From the NCBI GenBank assembly GCA_964036195.1, contig OZ038459.1:2477206-2541205 (forward strand): DNA of 64,000 bases, read 5' to 3'. Positions 50,150 through 62,200 of the stretch are shown here, piece after piece. Made by a program: the position numbers and the translations under genes. A model generated the notes under the pieces. That model did no database searches and was not told the DNA's origin. It saw only the letters and a program-made list of their open reading frames with translations. Every line of letters starts with the position of its first letter. The first letter of the stretch is position 1. This DNA is from Sphaerolaimus hirsutus. Taxonomy: Eukaryota > Nematoda > Chromadorea > Monhysterida > Sphaerolaimidae.

Positions 50150-52145
50150 GCGCACACTAGTTTACCGCGTTTTCAGTTTACCGGAGGTAAACTGAATTAA
50201 ATCAGTTTACTTTTTGTTTTAGGTATAGTATGAGTGGGGTGAGCTTAGGCCACTATCTTTATTTTTTTAAGTTTGCCAGTGCAGTGAATTTACGCTGTAA
50301 ATGTTAATTTTTTATTTCTTGAATTGTGGAAGAACAGAGCATTGTTCATGTAATTTTTTTTGTCATCGTGTACAGTACGTCCTGTAGATGTTTTCAACAT
50401 TTTTAAAATATTTTTAAGTGCAAAATTGGATTTTTTATCAAATTTATTCATTTTCAGCAGATAAAAATTCACATAACATCAACCATTTTGTGTATTTGTT
50501 TATTCAATGGATGGAAATGAACAGTTTTCATTCAACTATCGATTGGTATACACGGCGGACATAAAAAATGAAAATTGGATGTTTTATGAATCTAATTCAT
50601 AAAAATACATTTTAATCAATAACAATTCAATGGAATGTAGGAATCATTCAAAAATTGGACACACGAAATACAGCCATAAGATGCACACATAGCACAATTT
50701 TTGCAGTGTAAAATGAAAGACTTTTCAACTTATGATTTTTTCATTTTTCTAACTAAAGAAGCCTGTAAAAAATTAAAAAATTACCAAAACTTGTCAATGA
50801 AATGACAGTTTGTTTGCCTGTTACCATTGTAACTAATTGCACTTGAAAAATCGACTGTAAGTGTGGCACATGCATGCAAATGATTTTTTTAAATTTTTCA
50901 TTCAAGTTTAACGTGTGTGTGTGACTGAATTGCAAACTGCTATTTTTACAGCAATTTTTCAATTTGATTTTAACATAAAACATAGTTGTAAATTCAATAA
51001 TCTGAAGGATTTACCCATGCAACACAACCAGCGGGAGTAAGCATCCAATTCTTGATCATTCCCCTCATGTGGCTGGCTTCTCTCTCATCAATGTACATTT
51101 GTATTTACACTGGAGGGATGTCATCAGGTTGAGTCAATTTGACTCAGAAGATGCAGATATAAACAAAAATACTGCTTGTAGCACTAATACATTGTTCCAC
51201 TATGCCTGATATCCTTATAGTTAATTTCTCACATAATTAGCTGTTGGTGACAAACATCTTTTATGTATTCCTTTTTTAAGTTTACTATATGTATGAACTT
51301 TTACATGTATTCCCTGTTTAAGTTCACTATATGTTTGAATTTATACATTTTTCTGTGTCACCACAATTTATGACAAAAATTTAAAAAAATCATAAAAATT
51401 TTTGGAAATTTTTAGGGCTTGTACATACCACCATTAAAACCATGATTTTTTTCTGAACATGTCAGTGAACAAATGGCTCAAATCTGACCTACAAGTGACA
51501 AATGAAGTTACTGTTTCATCCATGGGGGTTGGTGTCAAACTGAGTCAAAAGGCGACGTTTTGAGACGTTTTTGGTGACTTTCTCGATGATTTACGATGGT
51601 TTAATTTAAAAAAACAGTAAAAGTAAACTGGCGACACATCGCCTTTTTGTAATTTAGCAGGGTTACGGTAGTGTCACAAGCATCACAAAAGTTATTCAGT
51701 TTGCCTGTGCATTTCATGTGACTATCTTACTGTAAAAGTGCAAAAAGTAACAACTTTATGAGCAGAATGCTAATTAACAATCATTATAAGCATCAAAATA
51801 AGATATAAATGCTATAACAAGCACAAATTACTTGATTCCAATGAAATTCAAAAAACAGTAGTTTACATCTTATGTGCCACACTTTCTGCGTCACATGCGT
51901 CGCCAGCAACGCATCACCAAAAATTGCATTCAGTTTGCCCATTACGTTTCACATAATAAATAATCTGGCGACACATCGCATTTCTGTGACTTGCCGAAAC
52001 CACTAACCCCAGAAAGTGAAACACAAAAATAAATAAAATACTTTTAACATGTCGATCATAAAGGTAAACCGATGCGTGACGCGTCGCGTTTTAGTTTACA
52101 TTTTTGCTTCACGTGCCGCATTGGTAAACTAGCGTGTACACGGAC
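50150..52145. mobile_element. Candidate long element with 'ctagtttacc' ends
   Basis: gcgcacactagtttaccgcg near 50153 and ggtaaactagcgtgtacacg near 52122 are inverted, like the ends of 26601-26827. The interior is AT-rich without a gene; gcgacacatcgc recurs at about 51631 and 51967. It could equally be two separate old copies. Confidence 0.4.
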
Positions 52146-52529
52146 ACACCCAATATCTTTATGTACCTACTTCCAATAATTAATAGTTGGGGAGTTTTGA
52201 ACAATATACTGTAAATATAATTTCGTTTTTTTTACTAGCACACTGGATCCAGTGAATAAATATTTATGTGATGCGACACCGGAATAGAAATCGTCCTTTT
52301 TCAAATTGTTCACGCTTGCCGCACATTTCTGTATTACGGTGGCATATAGCTGGCAATGGCAATTGGCAACCCCCAGAAGTGTAATTGAATTTTACAGTGG
52401 TTTTTCTAAAGTGACATTTTGAATTTCGAATCTTGTCTATTGTTGTTAAGATATATACTTGTTAGATACTGTTCAAAAAATACAAATACTCGAGTACTGA
52501 GTAAATACATAAATACCTAGACATATATA

Positions 52530-53085
52530 GGGTGGCCCACATCAGGCGCACGGTTTCAATTGGCTCCCAACACGTCAATTTTAAATGAAAACTGCTCAAA
52601 TTTGGTATGGGGGTACATAAATGTACCCCATTTGTTCTGTTAAGTGCACGGTTCCATATCACAAAATTTCATGTCGGAACGTGAAGCAAAGTTTAATACG
52701 TGTTTGGGCGTGGTACATGTCAGGCAATCGTCTACGAAAGCACCAATTATTCATAAAAATAGTCCAAATTTGGCATGACAGTAGATAAATGTACCCTATT
52801 TAGTATGTTAAGCACACACATAAATATCACTAAATTTTCACATTTATCACATCGTATGCAAAACAACGTCACTCCACAGGACCATCTTCAATGGGACACT
52901 TTAAAAAATGTAAAAATGAAATTCTTTCACGTTCTGACACAAAATCTTGCGATATGAAACCGTGCACTTAAGACAACAAACGGGGTATATTTATTTACCC
53001 CCATATTTACCAAGTTTGAGCGGTTTTCATTCAAAATTGATGTGTTGGGGGCCAATCAAAACCGTGCGCCTGACGTGGGCCACCC
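52530..53085. mobile_element. Foldback element with about 160-bp arms
   Basis: gggtggcccacatcaggcgc is mirrored by gcgcctgacgtgggccaccc. The arms also share the aaactgctcaaatttggta and gtgcacggttccatatc blocks with their complements. Unique centre about 52690-52925. Confidence 0.85.
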
Positions 53086-53887
53086 GGTACTTGCAAAAAG
53101 TACCTGTACTCATCTGTACGCATACTTTTGAAAGGTACACGTGTACAGAATATGTATTTTTGTTGCTAAAATAACGGAAACATGAAGAAATCATATCATT
53201 CTCTATAAAAAATATGAAAAAATAATTACAAAATAACTTCTTTTATGTTTTCCATTGTAAAAATCGCCATCACATGTAAAAAGTAGTAGTTTTTACATTT
53301 TAGATGAAAAGTACCCACTTTTACAAATTCTATGAAGAAAACTAGACACTTTTACATTTTCCCAGTAAAAAAATACTCAATTAAACATATTTCTGGAAAA
53401 GTATTTTACTCATGAGTATGGGTAAAAAGATGTAATTTACATTTTCTGTACACAGTGGTCATTAAAAGTATATTACATATACCGAATATCCTCGAATATG
53501 TCACCCCATAATTCAAACTTTTCTAGGTAAAAAACCCCCACGATTTTTATGTTTTTCTCGTGGTGGAATAAAAACTGAAAACTACAAAAAATTAAAAAAC
53601 TCAAAAACGCTTTCGAATTTTCGAAATTTTGTTTGCCATCGTCAGCAAAGCATATTATGCTTGCTGCATACCATTACTCATCTATTTTTACTATTTATCC
53701 GACTCTGAGTTAATGACAGATGCAGCCTGTCTATGGAATTAGTGTTGTAATGATGCCATGGCGCTGGCGGGAAACAGTGTGGCGCCACGATACCATTGTA
53801 GTGCAATAATGACGCTAATTACCGTATTTCCTCGAAATAACCCCATGGAGTTATTTTTCGGAGTTTATTATATTTTGACATATCAAC

Positions 53888-54418
53888 GTACCGTATTACC
53901 TCGAATTGACCCCCCTTGAATTAACCCCCCTCGAAATACCCTAGTAAATTTGGCTGAGGAAATTATAAACCCCCCACCCCTCGAAATACCCCCTAAAATT
54001 GAGTGTTAAGAGAACGTACATGGCAAATACCGCAGTTTGTGATCCGTACAATGCAGAACACACGTTAAAACGATGATTGAGTGACGTTAGGGAAGGTTTT
54101 ATGTGTATATACAGTTATATATGCCTATAATTACATATACATCTACCGTATTACCTCGAATTAACCCCCCCCCCCCCTTGAATTACCTCCCCCCCTCGAA
54201 ATACCCCCCTAAATTCCGGCTGTAGAAATAATAAACCCCCCCCCCCCTCGAAATACCCCCCTAAAATTGAGTGTAACGTGAACGTACATGACAAATACCG
54301 CAGTTTGTGATCTGTACAATGCAGAACACACGTTAAAACTGATGATTAAGTGACGTTAGGGAAGGGTTGTTGTGTATATACAGTTATATATGCCTATACA
54401 CACATATACATCTATGTA
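53888..54418. repeat. Tandem duplication of about 260 bp containing C-run element ends
   Basis: taccgtattacctcgaatt starts at about 53890 and again at 54144. Each unit runs through gaacgtacatg, tgatccgtacaatgcagaac and atatacagttatatatgcct. Unit 2 has longer C runs. 53495-53560 holds another partial copy of the family. Confidence 0.75.
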
Positions 54419-54722
54419 ATTGTTCAATTTTTCTACGTCTGCGTATGGGAAATTTCCGAAAATTTCTGGCGAAATAATATACTCCCCCTCGAATAAACCC
54501 CCCCTCGAATTGCCCCCCCCCCTCAAATTTTGCTGGCGAAATAATAAACCCCCTGGGGGTATTTCGAGGTAATACGGTATGTAATTGTTTGATTTTTCTA
54601 CATCTGAGTATGGGGAATTTCCAAAAATTTCTGGCGAAATAATAAACCCCCCTCGAATTATCCCCCCTCAAATTTGGCTGGTGAAATAATAAACCCCCTG
54701 GGGGTATTTCGAGGTAATACGG
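54419..54722. repeat. Tandem duplication of about 160 bp containing C-run element ends
   Basis: tgtaattgttcaatttttctac at 54415 and tgtaattgtttgatttttctac at 54580 each lead to gtatttcgaggtaatacgg. The duplication is diverged. Confidence 0.7.
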
Positions 54723-54910
54723 CTACCGGGTACTGGCAACGGTACCTAACTACTGTATTTCCTCGAAATACCCCCAGGGGCCAGATTTAATTCTCCCTAC
54801 AGATTTGTAGGGTAGGGCGTACACCCGATAGATTTTTTAAAGTTCAGCCGCATCGACGCACATGCACCAAGAGCAAGGCGCTTTGTAAAATATACGAAAC
54901 CATCCCTTAA

Positions 54911-55275
54911 GGTCGCCGATATTGCAATATGATGTATATCGCTTCGATTTTGGCCCGGAAATCACTATTTCGTCATTTCTTGGCCGTCTGCCAATTCGCT
55001 TTTTATTTTATCTTGTCGGGCGGGTTACTCGCATAAGTCGCGCTTTTGTACGCTCGTGCATGCATTTCTTTCTTGTCGCTGCCCTCATGGTTTCGGTTGC
55101 AGACAGTGAACACTAAAAAAATGACCACCTGACTACACAAAAGCGCGACTTATGCGAGTAACCCGCCCGACAAAATAAAATAAAAAACGAATTGGCCGAT
55201 GGCCAAGAAATGACGAAATCATGATTACCGTGCCAAAATCGAAGTGATACACATCATATTGCAATGTCGGCGACC
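54911..55275. mobile_element. TTAA-flanked foldback element (B)
   Basis: TTAA at 54907-54910 and 55276-55279. Ends ggtcgccgatattgcaatat / gcaatgtcggcgacc. Arms about 145 bp long (tcgggcgggttactcgcata and complement), unique centre about 55062-55137. Confidence 0.85.
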
Positions 55276-55279
55276 TTAA

Positions 55280-55651
55280 AGCGGGAATTACAGCTCAGCG
55301 GCGTTTGACGTGAAATGATTACGTCGTAAAATTGATTACATCAAAATGGAAAAAGGTACAGCATTGAAATTTCAGAATTAGATAGTTCTAGTAATTGGGT
55401 GTAATGTCCCAAAAAATTTTTATCAAATAATCATTATTTAAGTAGTTATTAATTTACCGTCGAAATTTACACATTCTACGTCAACATTTCATGTCAAACA
55501 TTTTACGTCATCAAAAAATTTTGATGGTAAATTAATAACTACTTAAATAATGATTATTTGATAAAATTTTTTTGTACCTTTGTCCATTTTGATGTAATCA
55601 ATTTTACAACGTAATCGTTTCACGTCAAACGCCGCTGAGCTGTAATTCCGG
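55280..55651. mobile_element. TTAA-flanked foldback element (C)
   Basis: TTAA at 55276-55279 and 55652-55655. Ends agcgggaattacagctcagc / gctgagctgtaattccggc. Arms include tgatgtaatcaattttac and attaataactacttaaataa with their complements. Confidence 0.85.
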
Positions 55652-55984
55652 CTTAAGGGATGGTTTCGTATATTTTACAAACCGCCTTGCTCTCGGTGCA
55701 TCTGCGTCGATGCGGCTGAACTTTAAAAAATCTATCGGGCGTACGCCCTACCCTACAAATCTGTAGGGAGAATTAAATCTGGCCCCAGGGGGTTTATTTT
55801 TCATAGTGGAAATTTTGAAGGGGTATAACGAGGGGGGCTCATTCGAGGGGGGGGGGAGTTTATTTTTTCGTCAGAAATTTTCATGAAATTCATAGTAAAG
55901 AGTATGCTTTTATATACCCAAAACCGGTAATCAAGGTGTCCAAGTAGGGTCCAAGTAGGGTAATCAAGGCATTTTCCCGTTTCC

Positions 55985-56028
55985 CGTGCTAGCGCCAGGC
56001 GCCAATGCCATGGCGATTTTCCATCACT
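55985..56028. repeat. ggcgcc-word remnant of the TAGTGATGG family
   Basis: gctagcgccaggcgccaatg followed by ttccatcacta. Left end missing. Confidence 0.5.
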
Positions 56029-56158
56029 ACTCTGGCGCTATTGGCGTTTTGCGCCTATTTTCTCAACGCATTTAGTTAGCCTTCACATAATTGCACAGCT
56101 GCAGTTATTTAACAGGCTTCGCGTAAAAGAATAGAATTACAATTACAATTATCATGCT

Positions 56159-56690
56159 ATACCGTATTTCCTCGAAATACCCCCCCCCCCCCTCGAAATA
56201 CCCCCCTCAAAATGGGCACTATGAATTTGTGGTCCGGGAAATGCATAACAGACGTTCAAAACACTTACTGTGTTACGTTAGAACATCGTTTATACCATCT
56301 ACATCCATATACCGTATTTCCTCGAAATACCCCCAGGGGGTTTATTTTTTCAGATTGGAAATTTTGAGAGAAAAACATGAAAAATGCAACAATAACCACC
56401 ATTTATAAGTTTTTACAGCCTTATATAAGGATGTAGATGGTATAAACGATGTTCTAACGTAACACAGTAATTGTTTTGAACGTCTGTTATGCATTTCCCG
56501 GACCACAAATACATAGTGCCCATTTTGAGGGGGGGGGTTATTTCGAGGGGGGTATTTCGAGGAAATACGGTATATATCCCTGTAAAAAATTATAAATGGT
56601 GGTTATTGTTGCATTTTTCACGTTTTTCTCTCAAAATTTTCACTCTGAAAAAAATAAACCCCAGGGGGTAATTCGAGGAAATACGGTATT
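56159..56690. repeat. Interlocked inverted repeats A-B-A'-B'
   Basis: A (56159-56308, ending ataccatctacatccatata) is complementary to A' (about 56430-56575). B (56310-about 56425) is complementary to B' (about 56585-56690). Each segment begins or ends with taccgtatttcctcg or its complement. Confidence 0.75.
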
Positions 56691-56759
56691 TGCCTACAGT
56701 ATTTTTCACTATGAAGCACAATTACCGTACCTGGATGTAGCCGGAACCAACAAGCAATG

Positions 56760-57260
56760 AGTACACACGTCTGGGGTGTCAACATTTTTTTTGCGGAAAA
56801 TAAAAAATATTTGCCACTGCTGGAAAACGGAAAATTGAAAAATGAAATGACAGGAAATGGAAAGCAAAGGTTGCAAATGAGCAAAAAAGCATAACTGAAA
56901 AACCTGCATCCAGGTTCGCCAGTTTGGCTGAAACGGAAAACAGACAATTGCGCCAGAATATTGAAAATTAGGCAAAACCCCCCAGAAAATTTGCTGGAAA
57001 ATGGAAAATGAGATCAGGGTTGGTTTTAGTAAAATTCGTTTTACTAAAATTGTATTTTATTTTTATCAAAATTGTATTTTATTTTTATTTTATTCTTCAA
57101 TTTTCCATTTTATTATTATTTTATTCTTCAATTTTTCATTTTATTTTTATTTTATTTTTATTTTTTTCTGAGATTTTGCCAACCCTGAATGAGATAGAAA
57201 AACTGAAACCGAATAGTTTCGTGAAAAACTTTGGAAAATTGAAAAAATAAAGACACCGTA
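56760..57260. repeat. 'ggaaaatgg' word element, interrupted
   Basis: Left end tggggtgtcaacatttt resembles the TAGGGTGTCAA family, followed by ggaaaacggaaaattg words; it resumes after 57195. The right end is not certain. Confidence 0.5.
57015..57187. mobile_element. Short hAT-like element, CAGGGTTGG ends, word tttattttat
   Basis: Ends cagggttggttttagtaaaa / gattttgccaaccctg, flanked by the exact repeat aatgagat (57007-57014 and 57188-57195). It is nested in the ggaaaatgg element. Confidence 0.85.
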
Positions 57261-57394
57261 CAATGCCTGTCACATGGGATACGGCCGTTAAAAGTTTTTT
57301 TGAAGGTTAGCATCTAACAAAAAAGTCATTTTCAAATATCTCCCCCAGAAAAAGTCTCCAGAAAAAAGTTTCAAATTTTCAAGAAGTTTAGCAG

Positions 57395-57712
57395 CAGAGT
57401 TGTTTAAAGTACCAAACCTTTTTCAAAGTAACTACCTATATGTAAACGTAAAGTATTTCTTGTTTACTCAACTTCTGAGCGCAGTAAATTTTTCACTCTT
57501 TTCACACCTTTTTCACTTTTATACCATGAAAATTCCCTTTATAAAAGCCTATCTGAAATACGTTTTCTGCACTCAAGTACTTTGAAACAGTATACGTAAA
57601 GTCGAGTGCGGGTAAACAAAAGTTTTAAGTAAAAAAAGCATTTACCCAGTACTCGCGTATACTTCCATATTTTCCGAGTTAACGTAAATACGTTTTAACA
57701 ACTATTCCCGGC
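57395..57712. repeat. CAGAGTTGTT-family element
   Basis: Left end cagagttgtttaaagtacc, right end cgttttaacaact. No matching flanks found. 57713-58235 shows only gtaaagtg-like remnants near 58140-58230. Confidence 0.55.
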
Positions 57713-58235
57713 AGTTCCATTTCCATTACAGCCGTCTGCCAGACGACAATACAAATACATATTTTCATGCATCCATGCATTTTATCTGCATGCATTCAAA
57801 TTTAGGCGATGAAAAGTGTTTACCTATTCTTTTACAAGGCACAGTTGAGAAGTCAATATAATAACAGAAAATCTTAATTGGCTCTAGCTACTAGATTGCA
57901 AACTGTAAACACCCTATTGAGGAAGAACTTTTATATCATGGATCATTAGTCTGTGTTTAATTTAGATTTATCGCGCCGTTTTAGACCCGAAGTTTTCTAG
58001 AAAACAAAAACAGAATAACTAATTATCAAGTAAAAAGTTGGGCATCTGTTTGCGCTGACTTAGTAAACACTTTTATTTAAGCTTTTGACCCATTTGAAGA
58101 AAGTCATTGATACAATTATAGCTTTCTCTGCTATGGTTAGGAGCATTTTACATCGCTTTACACAATTTGCTTGACATTTGACAATTTACCTGACATTTGC
58201 AATTTTGCAGTGCATTTTACATGACTTTAGACTAG

Positions 58236-58440
58236 TGATGTAAAAAGCGCCAGACTTTTGGCGCCAAGCGCCAAAAGCGCCATGGCGCTTTTGGCATGCG
58301 AGCGCCAAGCGCCAATGGCGCCACAGGAAAATAGCGCCAAGCGCCAAAAGCGCCATGGCGCTTTTCTAGACCATGGCGCCAAGCGCCAATGGCGCCAGGG
58401 GATGATGGCGCCAAGCGCCAATAGCGCCAGCGCCAAAAAA
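58236..58440. repeat. gcgccaa/ggcgcc word array with TAGTGATG start
   Basis: tagtgatgtaaaaagcgcc begins an array of gcgccaagcgccaaaagcgcc words about 190 bp long. No right end of the family found. Confidence 0.6.
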
Positions 58441-58666
58441 ATTTGCTGCATAAAGTGCAGCGATGCAAATGCAGTGCTATCTATCTGCTTGTCAACTGGT
58501 TCCCATCCCAATTCAAAGCTTGCTGACAAGTAACACTATCCAGTGTTGTATACACATATACCATATTTCCTCAAAATACACCCCGTCTGGAATAAGGTAG
58601 ATCATGTATCCAATGAACATGATACATCTTTAGCTGCGAATTTACATCGCAGCTATACATGGCCTT

Positions 58667-59096
58667 TGTTGCCGCCGTAATGCGTCCAAGTATCGCGCGT
58701 GCGCCGCCGCGGCAGCGCAGCGCGCAGCCGAGTTAAGGCGGCTGTTCGCTGCGCTGTCATGGCGGCGCATGGATTAGATTAGGGGCACTGCGCGGGCCGG
58801 CGTATAAAAGGCAGCGCGGTTGCCACGTTGAGGCCAGTTGAACGTTTTCTTTCCTTTTTCCTTCCCTTCCCATTTCCTTGCCCCGAGTACGCATATGAAA
58901 TGGATGTTTGAATGTTGGGACACTTGTCGCGTGGCGACAGTTGTATGAAAACTAATTTGCACATCTCACACGAACATTCCGCTCTCCTCGGTCGCCAGCC
59001 CCCTTCCGAGAATCTGGCACCCTTTGCTCAGCCAGAGTTCTCAAGGCTGGTCTTCTCGCTCGGAAACTCGATTCTGTACGCCCCGTGCGTACAACA
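58667..59096 (+). repeat. Inferred 5' LTR of the Gypsy element
   Basis: Bounds inferred from tgttgccgccgtaatg at the start (compare tgttatgccgcggtaa in the other element) and acaaca just before tggtga. The 3' LTR lies outside the window, so this is unconfirmed. Confidence 0.6.
58803..58810 (+). promoter_or_regulatory. TATA box in the LTR
   Basis: tataaaag in a GC-rich context, placed as expected for the U3/R promoter. Confidence 0.65.
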
Positions 59097-59114
59097 TGGT
59101 GATCGTACAGCCTA
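59097..59114 (+). other. Primer-binding site of the Gypsy element
   Basis: tggtgatcgtacagccta follows the LTR directly. The first six bases match the site of the RT-less element. Leader to the ATG is only 145 nt, without the hairpin array. Confidence 0.6.
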
Positions 59115-59241
59115 AACCCCAGTGAAATTTCCACGCGCAGTAGCGCTGTTCGCACAGCGGCCCCGCGATCCTTTTTTCCCACATCCCCAGCGTGAGCGAC
59201 AAGTGGGGCGCCACAAAGAGCGCACGTAGAGACAGAAAAAA

Positions 59242-62200
59242 ATGTCTGATCACGAAACCGCTAACCCACCGAGGGTTAGCCAACCCCCGCGAGGGAACCC
59301 CCCGGGGCGACCGCAGATAACGTATGCGGAGCACGAATTCAGCCAAAAAATCGCCGAATGGACCGATTTCCGAAGGCGAAAAGCACTGGTGAACGCGATA
59401 GAAGAGTTGCACAAACAGCGGAAACCAGGATGGCCAAAGAGCACAGTGGCGAGCAAAGACAGCAATTCAACGCTGAGTCGCCGGCTCATCCGTTTGGCCG
59501 ACAAATATTTTGAGTCAGCGCAGCTGTCCACAATAACGATCGCTGACCCAGAATACGACAGCGACAACAGCAGCAATGAGAGCGCCAGCGGCGACGAAAC
59601 CGCAACCAGAGCCCCGGTGCTCCAGCCGAAATTCCAAAGGAATGACCCATCCCCCACGCCGTTTGCAGAAGCAAAAGTGCAAACGTCCGATCTGGCCGCA
59701 ATGGCAGCGATGTTCCAGCAGCAATTCGACCAGCAAAATAAGCAAATCGAGCAGCTCAAGCGACTAGTGGCGAATAGCACCCTCAGCAGTTCGTCCCAAG
59801 CCACGAGACAAGCCCGCAGCGACCCATGGCGTTGGTCAACGGAAGACCGGCTAGCGACCTTGAGTCAAGGCCCCCTGCTCCAGCAAATAATTGAATATAT
59901 GGAGCGATTTGTGATAGCCCCAGAAGACGGCCTGCAGCCGCTGAGCACAATCCGCCAGCCAAAAGACAAAATCGGCGTCGGCCACGTGGCATCCACGGCA
60001 ACCAAGCAAATTAAATTTGATGGGAGCAAAAACAGCCGAACAGGACCATTCCGATTTTGGCTCCACATGATTGTGCAGCAAGCGCTGGGAATACCCGAAT
60101 GCCAACAGCAATTTTTCTGGAACAGTGTGTTCATGCAATGCCTCACCGATGACGCGCAGAACAAATATCAGGCGGTGAGAGTAAATAAACGCCACGACAT
60201 CCTCTACGTGCTGGACACCCTAGTCGAGGCGTACCAAGCCGACCACTCAGTACATTCGGTAGCGAATTGGTACAACCTAAAACCAGAAGCGGGAGAGTCC
60301 GCATCATCATTCCACACCCGCCTGTGCGCAAATTTCCACCATGTGAGTCAAACAATGTCGGATCACGACCGACAGCACATGATTGGAGACAAATTTTTCA
60401 CAGAGGCCCCCAGCCTAGCCCCAGTCAGCTGCTGGTACATGTGGCGTACGCGATGGCAAGATGGGGCTTGCACATTGAACCGGGCGATAACCATGATCGA
60501 CGCAGCCCGTGAAGAGGCAGAACAAGCCCGGGCAAAACGCAGAGATGAACAAAAAACTCAAAGGTACAGGCCGCGATACAACACCGGCTGGCAGAATGAG
60601 CAGAAAGGGCGCAGCGGCGAGACCGCCGGAGTACGAGCCATGTTTGACCCAAAAGCGCACAAGGGCCCCTGGTGCACATTCCATCTACACCTAAAACCCA
60701 TGCCCCACGACCCCGACAACTGCTACATTAACCCCGCCTCCCCAGCATGCCAAACGGGCAAAGCGGATAGCATTTTGCAATCCCTGATCAAACGGGGGAA
60801 AACAGAAGATGAAGCCAGAGAAAACATGCGGCGGAAATGCAGAGAAATGGAAGTCACATTCCAAGAAACACCCAATGTCCGATGCACACAGGAAGAACAA
60901 GAGGAAGAATCCTGGGAAAATTTTGTCGACCCAGAACCCAAGGATGGCAACGAATCCGATGGCTGGTTCCCCACGGTCGCGAGCACAAAGGAACACTCAA
61001 GCAGCACAACTGCAGGCCCACCAGATCCCATGGCAACAATTGTGTTCCACAAAATTCCCATCACGGGCCACATCGACACGGGATGCAATATTGGACTATT
61101 CATTGAAGACACCACCCTGGAGCAAATTTGGGCCAAAGCGCAATTAGACCCCCAAAACGAACGGGCGAAATTCCGGCCATACACAGGCAGCCACATTCGA
61201 ACATCTGGAAAAGTCATCAAAGGTGAATGGCTTCGAATCTACGACATGACGGTAACACACCAGACCCCCGACGGAGTACACCGCGAGGACACCCTACCAG
61301 CGGTGGTCAAACTGATGGAATTTTTGCCCCCGGCTGATCCTTTGCTAATTGGTCGAGCAGCGATTTTAGGCCCGCTGCAAATCGTCCAAACAGCTCACCA
61401 AGAATTAGAACGACTATCCATGGAATACGACCAAGACACAGGAATCCTCCGCACAAGCAACGATATGGACAAAAGCACCCACCGCACAGCGGACGTGTGC
61501 ACGTTGCATGACACAACCATTTTTGCAGGTCAACAGCACGTTGTCAAAGTTGCCGTTGACAAGAGCAGCTATATACCACCGCACACACGGTCCGGGGAGA
61601 CAGTCGCATATGCACTGGACCCATACGAGCGTGATGCAAAGGGCGGGCTGAGAAATTTAGTGCCAGGCATTGTGTGTGATGCAGCATTCCAGGCCACCCG
61701 AGAATGGTTGGAAACAGCAGAATTCCCACTATGGGTCACAAACACAACAAGTGCGGAGTGTCACATCCCAGCACGCACAAAAGTCGCAGAAATATTCTCA
61801 ACAACCCACGCGCTCACACTGGAAGAACCAGAAGAGGCTGCAGCGCAGGGATTGAAGGAATTACCACAGCCACCGCCCCCATCTGACAACATCCCCGAGT
61901 GGCAGCCGCTCACGCAAGAAGAGCAAGACCGCATCGCAGAAATTTGGCCCCGCCTACCCAAAGAGAGCCACGACGCACTTCCCCAGGAATTAAAAGAACG
62001 TTTCAAGAACCTCTTGGCACAGCAAGAAGGGCTATTCAGTATGAACGAGTATGACATTGGCGAAACACACGTCACAGAGCACAAAATCGAGTTAGTGCCA
62101 GGCGCAGAACCAATAAAATGCGCAGCCAGATTTGAAACCCCTCCAAAAAGAGCATTTGTGTGGCGGACTGTGGAAGAAATGCTCAAGAAGAAGCTAATAA

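Larger units (their letters stand above)
54781..55782. mobile_element. Mutator-like long-TIR palindromic element (A) with two nested insertions
   Basis: Inverted arms of about 130 bp (ccagatttaattctccctac...) flanked by the 9-bp repeat ccccagggg (54772-54780 and 55783-55791). It sits in the middle of a cctcgaaataccccc element. The arms meet at cccTTAAggg, where B and C are inserted. Confidence 0.85.

Noticed and set aside
58779-59115. Host gene exon upstream of the Gypsy polyprotein
   Set aside because: The TATA box, LTR-like ends and primer-binding site fit a 5' LTR better, and the ORFs are short and overlap on both strands.
59250-59804. 184-codon minus-strand ORF
   Set aside because: A shadow of the Gypsy Gag frame on the other strand, without any recognisable motif.
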